From Cynocephalus volans (taxonomy: Eukaryota > Chordata > Mammalia > Dermoptera > Cynocephalidae), in contig NC_084474.1 in NCBI RefSeq assembly GCF_027409185.1, forward strand, positions 23,527,382 through 23,591,381: a stretch of 64,000 nt of DNA. Direction: 5' to 3'. The translations under genes and the position numbers were made by a program. Each line of letters starts with the position of its first letter. Positions within the stretch are counted from its first letter, which is position 1. Under the pieces are notes generated by a model, which was given only the letters and a program-made list of their open reading frames with translations, made no database searches and was not told the origin of the DNA. Below are positions 37,498 to 48,764 of this stretch, piece by piece.

Positions 37498-37579
37498 TGA
37501 GAGTGCTTCAAAAAGTTCATGGAAGAATGGAATTAGAAGATAATACTACTCTTTCCAAGAACTTTTTGAAGACCACTCA
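37498..37579. mobile_element. mariner-type MITE, both ends intact
   Basis: 82 bp. It begins TGAGAGTGCTTCAAAAAGTT and its complement begins TGAGTGGTCTTCAAAAAGTT, giving inverted repeats of about 27 bp, with TA on both sides (37496-37497, 37580-37581). It lies next to a TGTA-rich simple repeat (37415-37495). Confidence 0.85.
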
Positions 37580-37639
37580 TACCTGTATATATTCTGTAGT
37601 AATTTATTTTGCTTCTTGTCATCTATGTCAATTTGCTGT

Positions 37640-37890
37640 TGTGAGAAGCACAGTACCCCACACGTTCCTGATCTACCGTGTTTTATTTTTCTCTTTGGCA
37701 CTCACCACTGTTGAGCCTACCATATATGTTATTTATTGTTATATCATCTGCCTGCCCCTCCAGAATGTATGAGTACGCTCTATCAAGTTATGGATTTGTG
37801 TTTGTTTTGCTTACTGCTGTATCCCCAGCTCTAGAACAGTACCTAACACATAGTAGGAACAAAATAAATATTAGATAAATGAATAAATGT
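37640..37890 (+). repeat. L2 3' end
   Basis: 'tgctgtatccccagctctag', 'cctaacacatagtaggaac', and 'aaatgaataaatg' form the usual L2 tail. Confidence 0.75.
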
Positions 37891-38189
37891 GAGAGTTTGA
37901 AGACAATCTCCCTGCAACATCTTCCCCCAACCCCAATCATACCTTTGAGAAAGACATAGTATGAACAATACGAGGGTCCTGCTCTTCCTGAGTGTGAAAG
38001 ATTGCGAGTGAGCTTGCGGGACTTATGGAGCCCTGGGAATTGGATGGGTTAGTCTTGCCATTTCCCTGTAGTACAAATGACTCCTATTAACCTCCTTAAA
38101 GAGAGATTGGGGCTGGGATTAGTCTCATTAAGAGCTTTTGATGTAGTGATTTGACATGTAATTCAGGTTCTTGTTCAGCTTCGTAAAAC

Positions 38190-38930
38190 AGTCAATCCTC
38201 ATTACTCACACATTCCATATTTGTGGATTTGCCTATGTAAGAAGAACAAACTTCCTCCTACACAAACTGCAGGGGAGGAAAAACTTCCTTCTATCCCCTT
38301 ATTCTGTGGCTGGGCCTCAGAATTAAACTAACATAAGATAAATTAACAAGAGAAAAGCATATAAGTTTTATTTAGTATTTTCATGAGCACGGGAGTCTTC
38401 ATAAGAAAAATGAAGACCTTAAGAAGCCATGAGGCCACAAAGCTTATACCTTTTTAAAACAAAGAATGACAAATTGTGAGGCAGTGACTAGGAAATACAC
38501 AGGAGAAACTAATGGAAGATAAGTGTTACTTTAGTAGGTTTGTTGGTACAGATTCATTTCAGTGTCAAATCCAGTTCCAGTGATGAGAATGTTACTCTTT
38601 TCCTGGTACAAGGAACCTTTCTCATGGGGAATTTATGACCTGCTTTAGGTAGAAAGGGAAGGTCAGAAAGCCCTTCCTGTACCTGCTATATCTCAAAATA
38701 ATCAGTAGGCCAAAGTGGCATATTTTGGGTTGGCATGCTCTGAACCTCTTTACTGACTCCCTAAAATTTATTTGTAACCCCCAAATCAGTATTCATGGCA
38801 CTTTCCTAGTCATTCACAAACATGCACAGAGCAGCCAAAACTTTGAGTCACCTAGTGCCAGCTGAGGTCAAGCAAGGCCTTCTTGTTTCAGCTCTTACTG
38901 TGAACAAGGGTGTGGAATATACCAATATTT
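38190..38930. mobile_element. old DNA transposon split by another repeat
   Basis: 'cagtcaatcctcattactca' at 38191 and 'tttgtaacccccaaatcagt' onward (38769-38930) appear to be two parts of one nonautonomous DNA transposon. Between them, about 38242-38755, lies an LTR-like sequence. Families are not certain. Confidence 0.45.
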
Positions 38931-39774
38931 ATAAAGCAAATGTATTTCACAGGGCCTCCAAAGCCCTGCAGTTTCAGGTTTAGCCTAACTTCTTAAAAGC
39001 ACATGTAGAAATGTTAACCTTGCAAAAGACAGGAAATTTTCCCCAGGCTAAAGTCTCTGTTGTAAGATAAAGAACTGTAGCACAGCAAGGGTGCTGGCTC
39101 AAGGACAGACAAGTTACTGATTGATATGTAAAGATACTGGGAAATTTGCTGTAGGGAAAAACAGCATTTGCTGAGATCAAGCTTTTGTTGGTGGATTGAC
39201 TTAACCTTTTGCAAATTGCATTATGGAATGTCACTTTGCTAGTTTTACTGAATGTTACCAGCCTCTATCACTAAACTTGTTAAACTATACTTAGCTAAAA
39301 CCCCACCTATGTTCTTTTCCTGTAACTTCCTGGTCTGGAGAATAAATGTGGGGTGAGAATTCCCAAAAGAAGGAATGCCTCTCCCTTGAGAGTTCTGGGA
39401 GATTAACCTCTTTGGGGTCTCTCATTGCTAGGAAGAAATGGGCTTTGAGTAATCTTTTTGCAGCCCCATCACCTGGGGGAAGAGAGGTGACAAATCCATG
39501 GGAGGCAAAGCAACAAAGGGTTTTGGTTGTTGTCTGACTTTGTCTGACATCAGAAGCCACCTTTCAACCTCTCCCTCCCGGGGTGGCAGCCAGCAGTCTA
39601 GTTTTCCTAACCCAAGTGTCCAACTGGGGACAGGGGGTCCAAACACTGCCAAGGAAAGAGTCCTGGCTGTGACTTGGGAGACCTCATCTGCCACTGCTCT
39701 ACTATGTTACCTTAGGAAAGTCATTTCACATCTTTGGGCATCAGCCTTAATTTTTAAGCAATTTTATTGCATAT

Positions 39775-40125
39775 AGTCATTCTTGGTATCTGTGTGGGAT
39801 TGGTTCCAGGACCCTCACCCCACAGACACAAAAATCCAAGGACATTCAAGTCCACGATATATAATGACATAGTATTTGCACCTATGCACATCCTCCCATA
39901 TGCTTTAAATCATCTCTAGATTATTTACAATACCTAATGCAATGTAAATGTTTGGAAATAGTTTTTATATTGTAATGTTTATAGAATAAAGTCGAGGGGA
40001 AAAGTCTGTACGTGTTCAGTACAGATGCAACCATTGTAGGCCTAACTACATTGTTGACCCAAGTTTGGTTGAATCCAGAGATGCAGAACTTAAAGATACG
40101 GAGGGCCAATTGTACTGTCTGTATT
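39775..40125 (+). mobile_element. MER2 (Tigger-type, nonautonomous)
   Basis: 'gattggttccaggaccctca', 'tgcacatcctcccatatgc' and the right end 'gatacggagggccaattgta' match MER2. The end is the rough inverted complement of the start. Confidence 0.85.
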
Positions 40126-40254
40126 AAATGACAATTATGGGACTGACTGCCCCATAAATGTTATGCAAAATAACTTGCATATGGTTAAACAAAAATGCAA
40201 ACAATATCAAATAATGAAAAAAAAAAGACAGCAAATTTCCTCACCATCCCTGCA

Positions 40255-40622
40255 TTAGCTTACTGACACGACCATAACAAAATACCACAAACTGGGTGGC
40301 TTAAACAACAGAAATTTATTTTCTCGTAGTTCTAGGGACTGGAAGTCCAAGACCAAGGTATCAGCAGCGTTGTGTTCTCCTGGCTTCTCTCCTCAGCTTG
40401 CAGATGACCTTTCTTCTGTGCACACACGTCCCTGCTGTCTCGGTATGTTTTAATCTCCTCTTTTAAGAACACCAGGAAGATTAGATTAAAGCCCACACTA
40501 CAGGTCTGATTTTAACTTAATTACCTCTTAGAGGCTCTATCTCCAAATACAGTCACATTCTGAGGTACTGGGGGTAGGGCTTCAACATATGAATTTGAGG
40601 GGGATACAATCCAGCCCATAAC
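40255..40622 (-). repeat. MLT1-type LTR (ERVL-MaLR)
   Basis: Antisense MLT1 with 'accacaaactgggtggctta', 'cacattctgaggtactgggg' and the terminal 'caatccagcccataaca'. Confidence 0.88.
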
Positions 40623-41439
40623 ACATGCCAGCAATTTCTCAAAACTATGCCCCATTTCAGTTTGCTTTATATTTTGACCATGTTTTGTTGTTGGTTTTTT
40701 TTAAATAAAACTTTTTGTATTTTTTAGAAATCCTTAAGTATTTTTGTGTTTTTGAGAAGAGTGATGTATGCCTTATCGTATCTCTAAGGACTTACAGGTC
40801 CTTAATCACAATACTATAAAATCCACTTTCGTCTTGACAGATAATCTTCCCAGAGCCTCCTGACCATTTTCTACCCCCCAATTTCTCCTGATTGCTTTCT
40901 TAGCCTGCAGCATCACTGTCAACCTGAGATTTATTTTCAAGGAATTCCTGGGTTGTTTCCCTTTTTTTTCTTAAATCCTGTGAACTCCTCTTTCTAGGAT
41001 TTTTTCTTTGTTTTGCTGTAGTACATTTGTGGCAGACACAGAGATATGCTAGATTGTCTTTCAAGAAAGGACTCGCTGCACAGCTGCAAGGAGCATGGTT
41101 AACCGAGTCTCCAGGTGTTAACTCCTTCAGGGGCCACCTCTGCTTTCTAGCTGAGGTTACCCACCTCTGGCCAATGACTGAGCAAGGTGGTGGTATGAGG
41201 GTCCACCATTTCTGCCCACCTGAGGCTCCTCTAAAGGGCAATCTTTGCTTCGAAGCTACCAAGGTGACCGGCAGACTTTGGCAGGTCTGCATCATGGTCT
41301 GATGCCTGCCCCTATCCAATCCTGTGTCCTCTCCTTTTCCATTCACAGATATTGCTCCCCAATAAAATTTCATACTCTAATTCTGTTTCAGCTTCAGCAT
41401 CCTGGGAAATACAACCAGTATAACATCTTCAAATAATGT

Positions 41440-42290
41440 TTATTTACTTTGTATTTGTTTCAGAAAGGAATCATGGGATTTAAATTTCATGAGACCTTGC
41501 AAGTGTGAACTATTTGTCCTCATATGTGATTGCTACTTTGATGGGGTATACAATTCTTCGTTTAAAAGTATTTCCCTGCAGAGCTTTGAAGGCCTTGATC
41601 TTCTAACTATCCATTATTGCTGATGACATGTCTGATGATCATCCAATTCTTACTCCTTTGTAGCTGTTTTTTATTTGTTTGTGTTTTGTTTTGTTTTATT
41701 CTGTCCCATCTCTGAAAGCATTCATTTTTACCCTCAATGCTTTTAAGTTTCACTGTGCTGGGTCCAGGCATAGTTGTTTTTCATGCATTCTACTTAGACT
41801 GTCCTTTTGATCTGATGACTAATGTCTTTCTTCCATGCTTTCCCTAAATTGTCCCTGCTTTCTCCTTCTGGAACTCTCATTAGATAATTGTTGTATCATC
41901 TGTATCTCTCTTCTGTGATTTTATTTTTATATTTTTTACTCTCTATGGTCTAACATCATCAGAGATATTTTCCATTCTGTCTTCTATATCTTCATATTTG
42001 ATTTTTAGCTGTGACTGTCTTATTTTTCACCTTAGCAATCACATGTTTCATTTTCAAGAACTCTGTTATTGCCTAGTTGCTCCTTGTAACGTCACCATAT
42101 TCTGTTTTTCACTGCTACAATACCCCTTTGGACCTTGAGGATATCCATTAGCATTTAAAAAAAAATTCTGTTCTATTCCTCGCATTATCTTTGCTCCCTC
42201 CTGGGCCATTTATTTGATTGGTTCATCCTGGACTTTCTTTTTGAAGTTGTTTCCTCTCAAATGTCTGGTAAACCTTTGTTCACATTAACA
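41440..42290 (-). mobile_element. old L1/HAL1 ORF1-like remnant
   Basis: Plus-strand text ('tttcattttcaagaactctg', 'ctggaactctcattagataa') resembles the complement of ORF1 regions of old L1 or HAL1 elements. No frame survives. Confidence 0.55.
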
Positions 42291-44239
42291 AATGAAGGAC
42301 TGTGTTGATTCATATCTGTAAAAGGCCAGGTCCGGGGGACAAGCAGGCTTTTTCATTGTGGCACATGGATGGGAAACAGCCATGCTGGCCCAAGATACCT
42401 CAAACTGCCAAGTCAAGGAGGGGCTCACTCCTGAGAGTGGGATGGGGTGGCCTTCCTTTTCTCTCCTTGTCTATTATTATTGTTAGGCTCTACTCTGCCT
42501 CTCTCCAGCCCTATGCCCAGGCCAAGGACTCTCCCCAGGCAAATCTGCTCTGCTTAAGCAGTTCTCCAGGGGGCTCCAGTTGGGGACAAATGAAGCAGCG
42601 TGTTGAGGGGCAGCTGACTTCTGTGTTGCTGCCTCTGTGCCTGGAGCCTCTTGGGAGGTCTACGTGGAGAATGGTTTTGTCTCTGCTAGCTTGCAGAATG
42701 TGTATTTTGAGCTATGTTTTTCTCTATTCTGGCATATGTATCCATACAATTTCATCTGCTTTCCACTGCCCAGAAATTATTTAAAATTTTTGGTTTGCTG
42801 ATTGTACCTACAGTAGTTTTTCATATTGCAATAGATTTTTTTTTCTTTTTGTATATGTTTATGATCTTTTCAATGCACTCTTGGGAAGGAAGAAATGCAA
42901 GCATTATGTGCTCAACCAAACATGTAATCCTAACCCCTGGACACAGTGGGTGAGCATCTAAATGAGGCCAGAACAATGGAGAGTTTTGCAGTCAGGCCTG
43001 AGAAAGAGAGATGAATATGTGGGTGATAGACTGTGAGGAATAAAGCTCAGGAACTTTTAGGGTGCGGGGACAACACCATGTTTCTAACTGTGAGCACTAG
43101 AGGAGCATAGAGAGGAGCTGAGAGCCACCGAGAGAGAAACCTTAAGGAGGCCAGTTACATTTCATCCTTGGTTTCCTAGGGACACCCTTGTATCATTAAA
43201 ATAAATGTCTCTCTTGCTTACACTAGCTCTGTGTGAACATCTGTCACAGGTAAGAGAGCCAGAAATCATGGAACATCTTGGTCTCCATGGAACCTGTTAC
43301 TTGGTCAAGCTGGTTATTGGGGAAGGGGGTGCAGCAAGGGGCCAGTGGCTCTGCCACAATGCAGTGATGGCCAGGACCACGACCTCTGCAGACAATGAAC
43401 TGCTCGCTTGCAACACTTGTAAAATAAGGAGATGGTAGGACTAGGACAGAGGTTCTTTCCTCTTAGCCTAATTTACATGGTTCTGTCAATGAAATGGATG
43501 GATAGGAATCTCCCATGGAGGTTTTTTTTTTTTTTTTTTTTAACTCTCGGAAAGGCTATATAACTTTTTAAAGATATATCTGCTTTTTACTTGCAAAAAT
43601 GGAAAAATGTTCACTAGGAAACATAAATACAACCCACCATCATTTTGTTCAAATCCTCTGTGCTGGCCTTCCCCCGCCCCATTCCAGTTTCTTTTGACCA
43701 CGTTTGTGCAGCCTTAAGAGAGCCACTTTCCTGCTTAAAACAAACCAACAAACAAAAATACCCCAGTCCTTTTCTTTTCCATAACTTCACATTTTCTCTT
43801 CCCTAACTGCACATTTTAACACGTTTACTTTTAGGAATTGCTATCTTATCGAAGGGATTTTATAAATAATTCCAAACTGCCCTCCACAAGTAACATTAAG
43901 GTAATAACATAAAAACTCTGCTTGCTCAAATCAACATCATGCCCTTTGGGTTAAAAGACCCCTGCGGGCAGAAGCCAAGTCGTTAGACGGTTCTTACCGC
44001 AGCGCTAACAGCTGGGCAGGGGCACTGCGTGGGAAAAAAACGGCAGCAAACCATTAACGTGTTACCCTCTCGACTTTGACCTTACACAAACAAACCTTCG
44101 AAGCCGCATATAGGCCTATCTGGGCGTGAATAAGACCTTTGTTAAAATTAAATGTGAACTAGGAACCTGATCAAAAAGACATTTAAGTCATCTTAATTCT
44201 TTTTCTCTCTTTGCATTGTCGAGGGTGGGTGACTTGTGC

Positions 44240-44470
44240 AGTGACTGGCCGTGAAGATCATTCGCGAGCGCAGAGCGGCGGTGGAAGCAGTGCTGGGCTT
44301 CACCCCGCATCGTCCGCGGGAACTGCGGGCCTCGCGGGCTCGGGCGGGAGGCGCGGCCAGGGGCGTCCGGGAGCCTCGGGCCTCCCCTCGCCCCCGCAGA
44401 ATTGTGACAGGACGGCACCGGGAGCCCAGGCAGGGCGGCAGCGGCAAGAGCGCGCGAAGGTTCTGACGCT
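44240..44470. promoter_or_regulatory. CpG island, no assigned gene
   Basis: A 230-bp block dense in CpG (for example 'cattcgcgagcgcagagcgg') just downstream of the minus-strand tRNA-Arg. Chance frames run through both strands but none shows a known domain. A second CpG-rich stretch (44740-45540) surrounds the tRNA-Tyr gene. Shared open chromatin over the tRNA cluster, or a promoter of an unannotated noncoding transcript, are the two simple explanations. Confidence 0.6.
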
Positions 44471-44555
44471 GCAGAAATGTTAGTTACTGTTGTTATCTGT
44501 GGTTTAGGAGAGACGGAGGAAGGAATGATCTTTGGTTTTAAAAACCTGAGAGGAC

Positions 44556-44559
44556 AAAA
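44556..44559 (-). terminator. Pol III terminator of tRNA-Arg
   Basis: Four T residues on the minus strand, three bases beyond the tRNA 3' end; a second T run follows near 44536-44545. Confidence 0.7.
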
Positions 44560-44562
44560 GTC

Positions 44563-44635
44563 CGAGCCAGGCAGGAGTCGAACCTACAATCTTCTGATCC
44601 GTAGTCAGACGCGTTATCCATTGCGCCACTGGCCC
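44563..44635 (-). tRNA. tRNA-Arg (ACG)
   Basis: 73 nt. On the minus strand the acceptor GGGCCAG pairs with CTGGCTC, the D stem is GCGC/GCGT, and the anticodon stem CTGA.. closes loop CTACGGA with anticodon ACG (read as ICG after editing). T stem GTAGG/CCTGC surrounds TTCGACT, and the discriminator is G. A and B boxes are intact. A TTTT terminator follows at 44556-44559. No intron. Compared with the human Arg-ACG sequence I remember, the T stem differs but still pairs. Probably functional. Confidence 0.93.
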
Positions 44636-45014
44636 CGCACGTGCAGTTGGCTGGGAGGGCCATGCAGATCACCGAGTGGTGAGGCCCAGCCGACAGTCAT
44701 CCTAGAGGCAACGCAGGCTGGTAAAGGAAAAGTGTGACAGACAGGTGGGGGTGGCGGTGGAGCCGCGGTCTTGACACGGCGGGCCCTGGACACCCGGGTT
44801 GGGAGCTTTTGCCGTGACAGCAGGGCTCGGGAGGCGGGGGGAAGGGGGGCACGGTGCAGGGTGCGAGCTGTCTTTTTGCGCACGCGCAAAACGCTTCCGC
44901 ACCACTGGCGCAGTCTCCGGCCTCTGGCCCTCGGATTGCGCATGCTCGGTACAGTCCCTGGGCGACTGGCTCTAATGTGTTGAATCTCAAGGGGGCGCCA
45001 CGTATGCTCGTGTC

Positions 45015-45108
45015 CCTTCGATAGCTCAGCTGGTAGAGCGGAGGACTGTAGTGGGTTTCCCTGACAATAGACATCCTTAGGTCGCTGGTTCGATTCCGGC
45101 TCGAAGGA
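45015..45108 (+). tRNA. tRNA-Tyr (GTA), with intron
   Basis: 94 nt, with a 21-nt intron at 45052-45072 just 3' of position 37, the standard place. The mature 73-mer has acceptor CCTTCGA/TCGAAGG, D stem GCTC/GAGC, anticodon stem GAGGA/TCCTT with loop CTGTAGA (anticodon GTA), T arm with TTCGATT and discriminator A. The A box (TAGCTCAGCTGG) and B box (GGTTCGATTCC) are intact. T5 follows at about 45121. Removal of the intron by the tRNA splicing endonuclease is required. Clearly functional by sequence. Confidence 0.97.
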
Positions 45109-45556
45109 GACACCTTAACCTTTTTCCCCGCTTCCTCAGATTCTCTCCGGGATCCCCCTCGCGGTTTCACGTTACATTCCGTGAAACGGTTAGGACCTTA
45201 TGCGCTTTCGCTCTATTTTGGGCCTATGGCGTCCCGCGCGTGAAATCTTTTGTGATCCGCAAGCGAGGACGTGTCCGTGCAGGTTCCCAGCGCGGCTGGG
45301 AGGCTGCTGGGTCACGGCTTGTGCTTGGTCCTAAACCGTCTTTGGCGTTTCCCGAGTCCCCGAGTCACGCCGGTACCGGGCCAGTCGCCGGCTCCCGGGG
45401 CCAGGCGGGGACCCTTTCCTCAGAGCCCCGGGCAGCGTCAGCGACGCGAGGCCTGGCTCCGGCTGCCGTGAGGACAGGGCGGTCTGCGGGCAGGAACTTG
45501 GGAATCGGGAAGAGATCGCGATACAAAACACATGAAGCCGACGAAGTGCGTCGCTG

Positions 45557-45643
45557 CCTTCGGTAGTCCAGCTGGGAGGGCGGAGCTGTAGGTGTTTGTC
45601 CACAGCCGTCCGCAGGTCGTTGGTTCGATTCCGGCCTGAGGGA
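45557..45643 (+). pseudogene. decayed tRNA-Tyr
   Basis: 87 nt, paralogous to the gene 0.54 kb upstream. Acceptor CCTTCGG/CTGAGGG and T stem still pair with some G-U. The D stem has changed on both sides (GTCC/GGGC) and still pairs. Two bases are missing before the anticodon (GGAG-CTGTAG), which destroys the normal anticodon stem register, and the intron differs. The B box GGTTCGATTCC is unchanged, the A box (TAGTCCAGCTGG) is nearly so, and TTTT follows at 45651-45654, so Pol III transcription remains possible. An alternative stem GCGGA/TCCGC can form but steals D-stem bases. I call it a pseudogene; a functional variant is less likely. Confidence 0.8.
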
Positions 45644-45769
45644 AAGTCACTTTTACTGTGTCAGTTTGGCTTTATGAAGCACGATGAATGTGGTCAAAGC
45701 AATTTATCTTCACGTCTCCATTCTCTGACCCTTCTCTAGAGGAACAGATAAGCGCCCGTGCCCAGCGGT

Positions 45770-45842
45770 GGGGGATTAGCTCAAATGGTAGAGCGCTCGC
45801 TTAGCATGCGAGAGGTAGCGGGATCGATGCCCGCATCCTCCA
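45770..45842 (+). tRNA. tRNA-Ala (AGC)
   Basis: 73 nt. Acceptor GGGGGAT/ATCCTCC, D stem GCTC/GAGC, anticodon loop TTAGCAT (AGC, read as IGC after editing), T arm with GGATCGATGCC as B box, discriminator A. TTTT terminator at 45844-45847. No intron. Typical of mammalian tRNA-Ala. The frame that overlaps it is a chance frame. Confidence 0.96.
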
Positions 45843-46749
45843 GTTTTCTTCCCTGCCCGTCCGGTCGTTTTTGTTTCGACGCTTTCTCAGCCCGACTGGA
45901 GCTGACAGTCAGACATCAGGAAAGTGAAAGTAGGGCGAGCTTAAAGTTACCGCTCCCTAAGACGTCCCAGACAAGGGATGATGGGTGCTGGCAGTTTATC
46001 TTCATTTAAAAAGTGTAGACGCACTTACTTTTTGGGAAATTTACGAAATTGGCCATTTTCTTTTACAAATGGCGATAGATTGCCGTCCCATCTATTGCCA
46101 CTCCGACTCCTTTGTGATTGCTGTCTGTCTGCACTTCCAGGACGGAACTGCCCACAGTTAGGGCACTAGACAGATGGAAAAACGAAGCAAGAAACAGAAC
46201 TTGGAAAAGAACGACAACTTTAAACGTTTGCTGAGCTGAAGAAGCGGGGGCTGTTCTGCTCCATCCCATCTCCTTACAGTGGGGTGCCCAGCCCTGGGCA
46301 GATCCCAGGTGGAGAGGATAAGACAAGGGGGATCTGTGGAGAGGCGAGGAAGTGCAGAAAAACCCTGGTTATTATTTTCAGTAAAGTCTTTTAATTGGAT
46401 GCATTGTGAATCCTTTAAATTATGTCATCATGGTTTTCACGAAAACAAATTTACAAGGTAAGAAAAAAGAATTTTTTATCAGATCACATCCCAATTTCTA
46501 GTTTTGGATTATGGGTGTTCTAGCTGGCTGGGGGAGGAGCTAGCAGTGAAACTGTAAGTGACCAAAAGAGCAAGAAAGGGATAAGTCAAAGGAATATGAA
46601 GGAATGCACCCAAAACCCAGGTGGAGGACGTGTGTTTGGGGCAGATGACCTGGGTAGAACTCAAACGATATCTCTGGGTCAGCAGCCCAGGTGGGGATGG
46701 AATTCACATAAAAAAGGGTGGCAGTATTTCACATTGCTTAATCACACGG

Positions 46750-46930
46750 GCTGTGAAACCTGACGGCCTTTCTTTTGCCACTCCCTAGCTGCATGACCTT
46801 GGGCAAGTCGCTCGACATCTCGGTACTTCAGCTTCCTCATCTGTAAAATAGGGATGATAATAATGGCACCTACTTTTAATTAAAATAGAACTGGTAAAGC
46901 TCTTATACAGTGCCTGGCATGTAGTAAACA
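46750..46930 (+). repeat. MIR
   Basis: 'tgcatgaccttgggcaagtc', 'cctcatctgtaaaataggga', 'cagtgcctggcatgtagtaa': a well-kept MIR core and 3' half. Confidence 0.95.
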
Positions 46931-46989
46931 CACGAGCTGTCATCACTGTGGAAGGAGGGAGAGATGGAGGGAAGGAAGGAAGGAAGAGG

Positions 46990-47400
46990 AAAATACATCA
47001 TGACCAAGTGGGATTTATCCCAGCATACCAGACTGGTTCAACATTCAGAAATCAATGTAATTCATCATATTAAAGACTAAAGAAGAAAACCCACATGATC
47101 ATCTCAGTAGATGCAGAAAAAACATTTGATCAAATTCAACATCCATTCCCGATTTTAAAATCTGTCAGCAAACTTGGAAGGGAAGAGATCTTCTTCAACC
47201 TGATAAAGGGCGTCAGCAAAAAACACACAGCTAACACTGTACTTAATGGTGAAAGACTGAATGTTTTACTTCCAAGATCAGAAACAAGTCCAGTGTGTCC
47301 ATTCTGGATTTTTGGCTATAGCGAGTGCCATAAGGCAAGAAAAATGAAGTACAAGGCCTCCGATTGGAAGAAGTTAAAACTATCTCTAGTCGTACATATC
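46990..47400 (+). mobile_element. L1 ORF2 fragment
   Basis: The plus-strand frame resembles L1 reverse transcriptase: 'HDQ/TKWDLSQHTRLVQ'-like opening at about 47000, then IISVDAEKTFDQIQHP (47095 on). The frame then drifts from L1. It begins beside a GGAA-rich repeat (46955-46990). Confidence 0.8.
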
Positions 47401-47687
47401 TCATCTTTTAAAATATTGATTACATGTTGAGATGATAATATTTTAGATGTTTGGGGGTTAAATAAAATATATTAATAAAATTAATTTCATTTGTTTCTTT
47501 TTAGGTTTTTTGACGTGGCTACAAGAAAATTGAATCATATGTATGACTCATATTTGTCACTCACATCTTATTTCCCTGGACAGTGTGGTCGGAGAGATAG
47601 GCAGGGGCCAGATCATGTCAGGCCTTAGAGACCACAGTGAGGATTAATATCTTCATTCTAAGGGTAATATGACCATCAATGGGATTT

Positions 47688-47793
47688 ACTTTTTATTATT
47701 TATTTATTTGTTTTTTGGCGGCTGGCTGGTATTGGGATCCAAACCCTTGACCTTGCACTGCACTCTAACCAGCTGAGCTAACCAGCCAGCCCC
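47688..47793 (-). repeat. tRNA-Ile-like SINE
   Basis: Antisense monomer. Flanking 14-bp words CATCAATGGGATTT (47674) and CATTAATGAGATTT (47794) match at 12 positions. It splits an unassigned ancient repeat (about 47570-48050). Confidence 0.88.
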
Positions 47794-48435
47794 CATTAAT
47801 GAGATTTAAATAAGGTGTGACTGTAGATGTCAAGAGTGAATTTAGAGAAATCAGTTAGGCTGAGATGGAGGGGAAGGAGTGTATGTGTGGTGAGGGTTGG
47901 AGCCTCGGGGGTCCTAGAGCCAAGGTGGGGACTTCAGACATGAGCCATTGGGAAGAACTTGGACTAAAGTATTTGCTTCTTGTTGGGACTGTCACTGTTT
48001 ATTTCTGGCATGTGAATTATGCCAAGAAATGTTCAGAGGAAAGTACAGTATGTTAGTTTTCTAACATTTCCTCAGAGATCTTTATGATGAAGTAATATTT
48101 ATAAACAACAGATTTGAAGGAGTAATTATCAAGATGAAAAAAAGCTTTCAACCACAAGTTTGCAAAGTATCTAATGAAAGAAATATCACAATGTTAGCTT
48201 CTGCTAAGTGTTTTTCCGGTTAGTTCATTTCTCTTTGATTTTTGATTTTATAAAGTGTTTCTTTTTCATAAAAAAATTTTAAATCTTATATCCAAGCTGC
48301 CTATTGACAGAGAGCTAAATTGAAAAAAGTAACAATGTACACAGAAGGAAAATGTTAAGTATTTTGTAGATATTAAGAGTCAAGTCCTTGGTATAAAGAG
48401 ATGGCAAGAATCCCTTTACTGGAAAGAGAGTTCTG

Positions 48436-48436
<1 letters not shown>

Positions 48437-48473
<37 letters not shown>
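48437..48473 (+). repeat. (TG)n microsatellite
   Basis: An uninterrupted TG dinucleotide run of about 36 bases. Confidence 0.97.
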
Positions 48474-48475
<2 letters not shown>

Positions 48476-48738
48476 TTTAGTAACTTTTAAAATTGTTATA
48501 TAGAGGCAAATTCTTAAGCCAAATAATGGTTAGAAAGTGCTTTTGTTGGACTACATCCTGAGCTCTAGGATACCAAAAGAAATAATATTATAGCCCCATA
48601 CATGTCTCCTGTGGTCAGATGGGTTATATCTGCACAACTGATAAACAGAGCCTGGATCTTGGAACACCAGCTCATCCAAATCCCAAATGAAGTGTGGCCT
48701 TCTTTCCACCAGTCATATGTGGTGCTTTCACTAATCGA

Positions 48739-48764
48739 AGGATGGATGGATGGATGGATGGATG
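48739..48764 (+). repeat. (GGAT)n microsatellite
   Basis: Six tandem GGAT units. Confidence 0.95.

Larger units (their letters stand above)
30841..44200. other. intergenic DNA between DNAJC5B and the tRNA cluster
   Basis: No protein gene is supported. Recognised contents are MIR, L2, LTR, MITE, Tigger/MER2, MLT1 and L1 remnants, listed separately. A CT-rich stretch (33320-33520) gives a long chance frame. Segments 30841-31850, 35000-36200 and 42300-44200 hold nothing I can name apart from a poly-T run at 43521. Confidence 0.7.

Noticed and set aside
40900-41373. 157-codon minus-strand frame between MLT1 and L1 remnants
   Set aside because: Looks like random translation of repeat-adjacent DNA; no domain and no flanking gene structure.
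42302-42784. 160-codon plus-strand frame
   Set aside because: No recognisable domain, no splice context or promoter, and no homology I know; judged chance.
44697-45170. 157-codon minus-strand frame in the CpG-rich region
   Set aside because: It reads through the antisense of tRNA-Tyr and GC-rich DNA; the product has no domain.
45758-46009. 83-codon frame starting just before tRNA-Ala
   Set aside because: It is a translation of the tRNA-Ala gene itself, a well-known kind of false frame.
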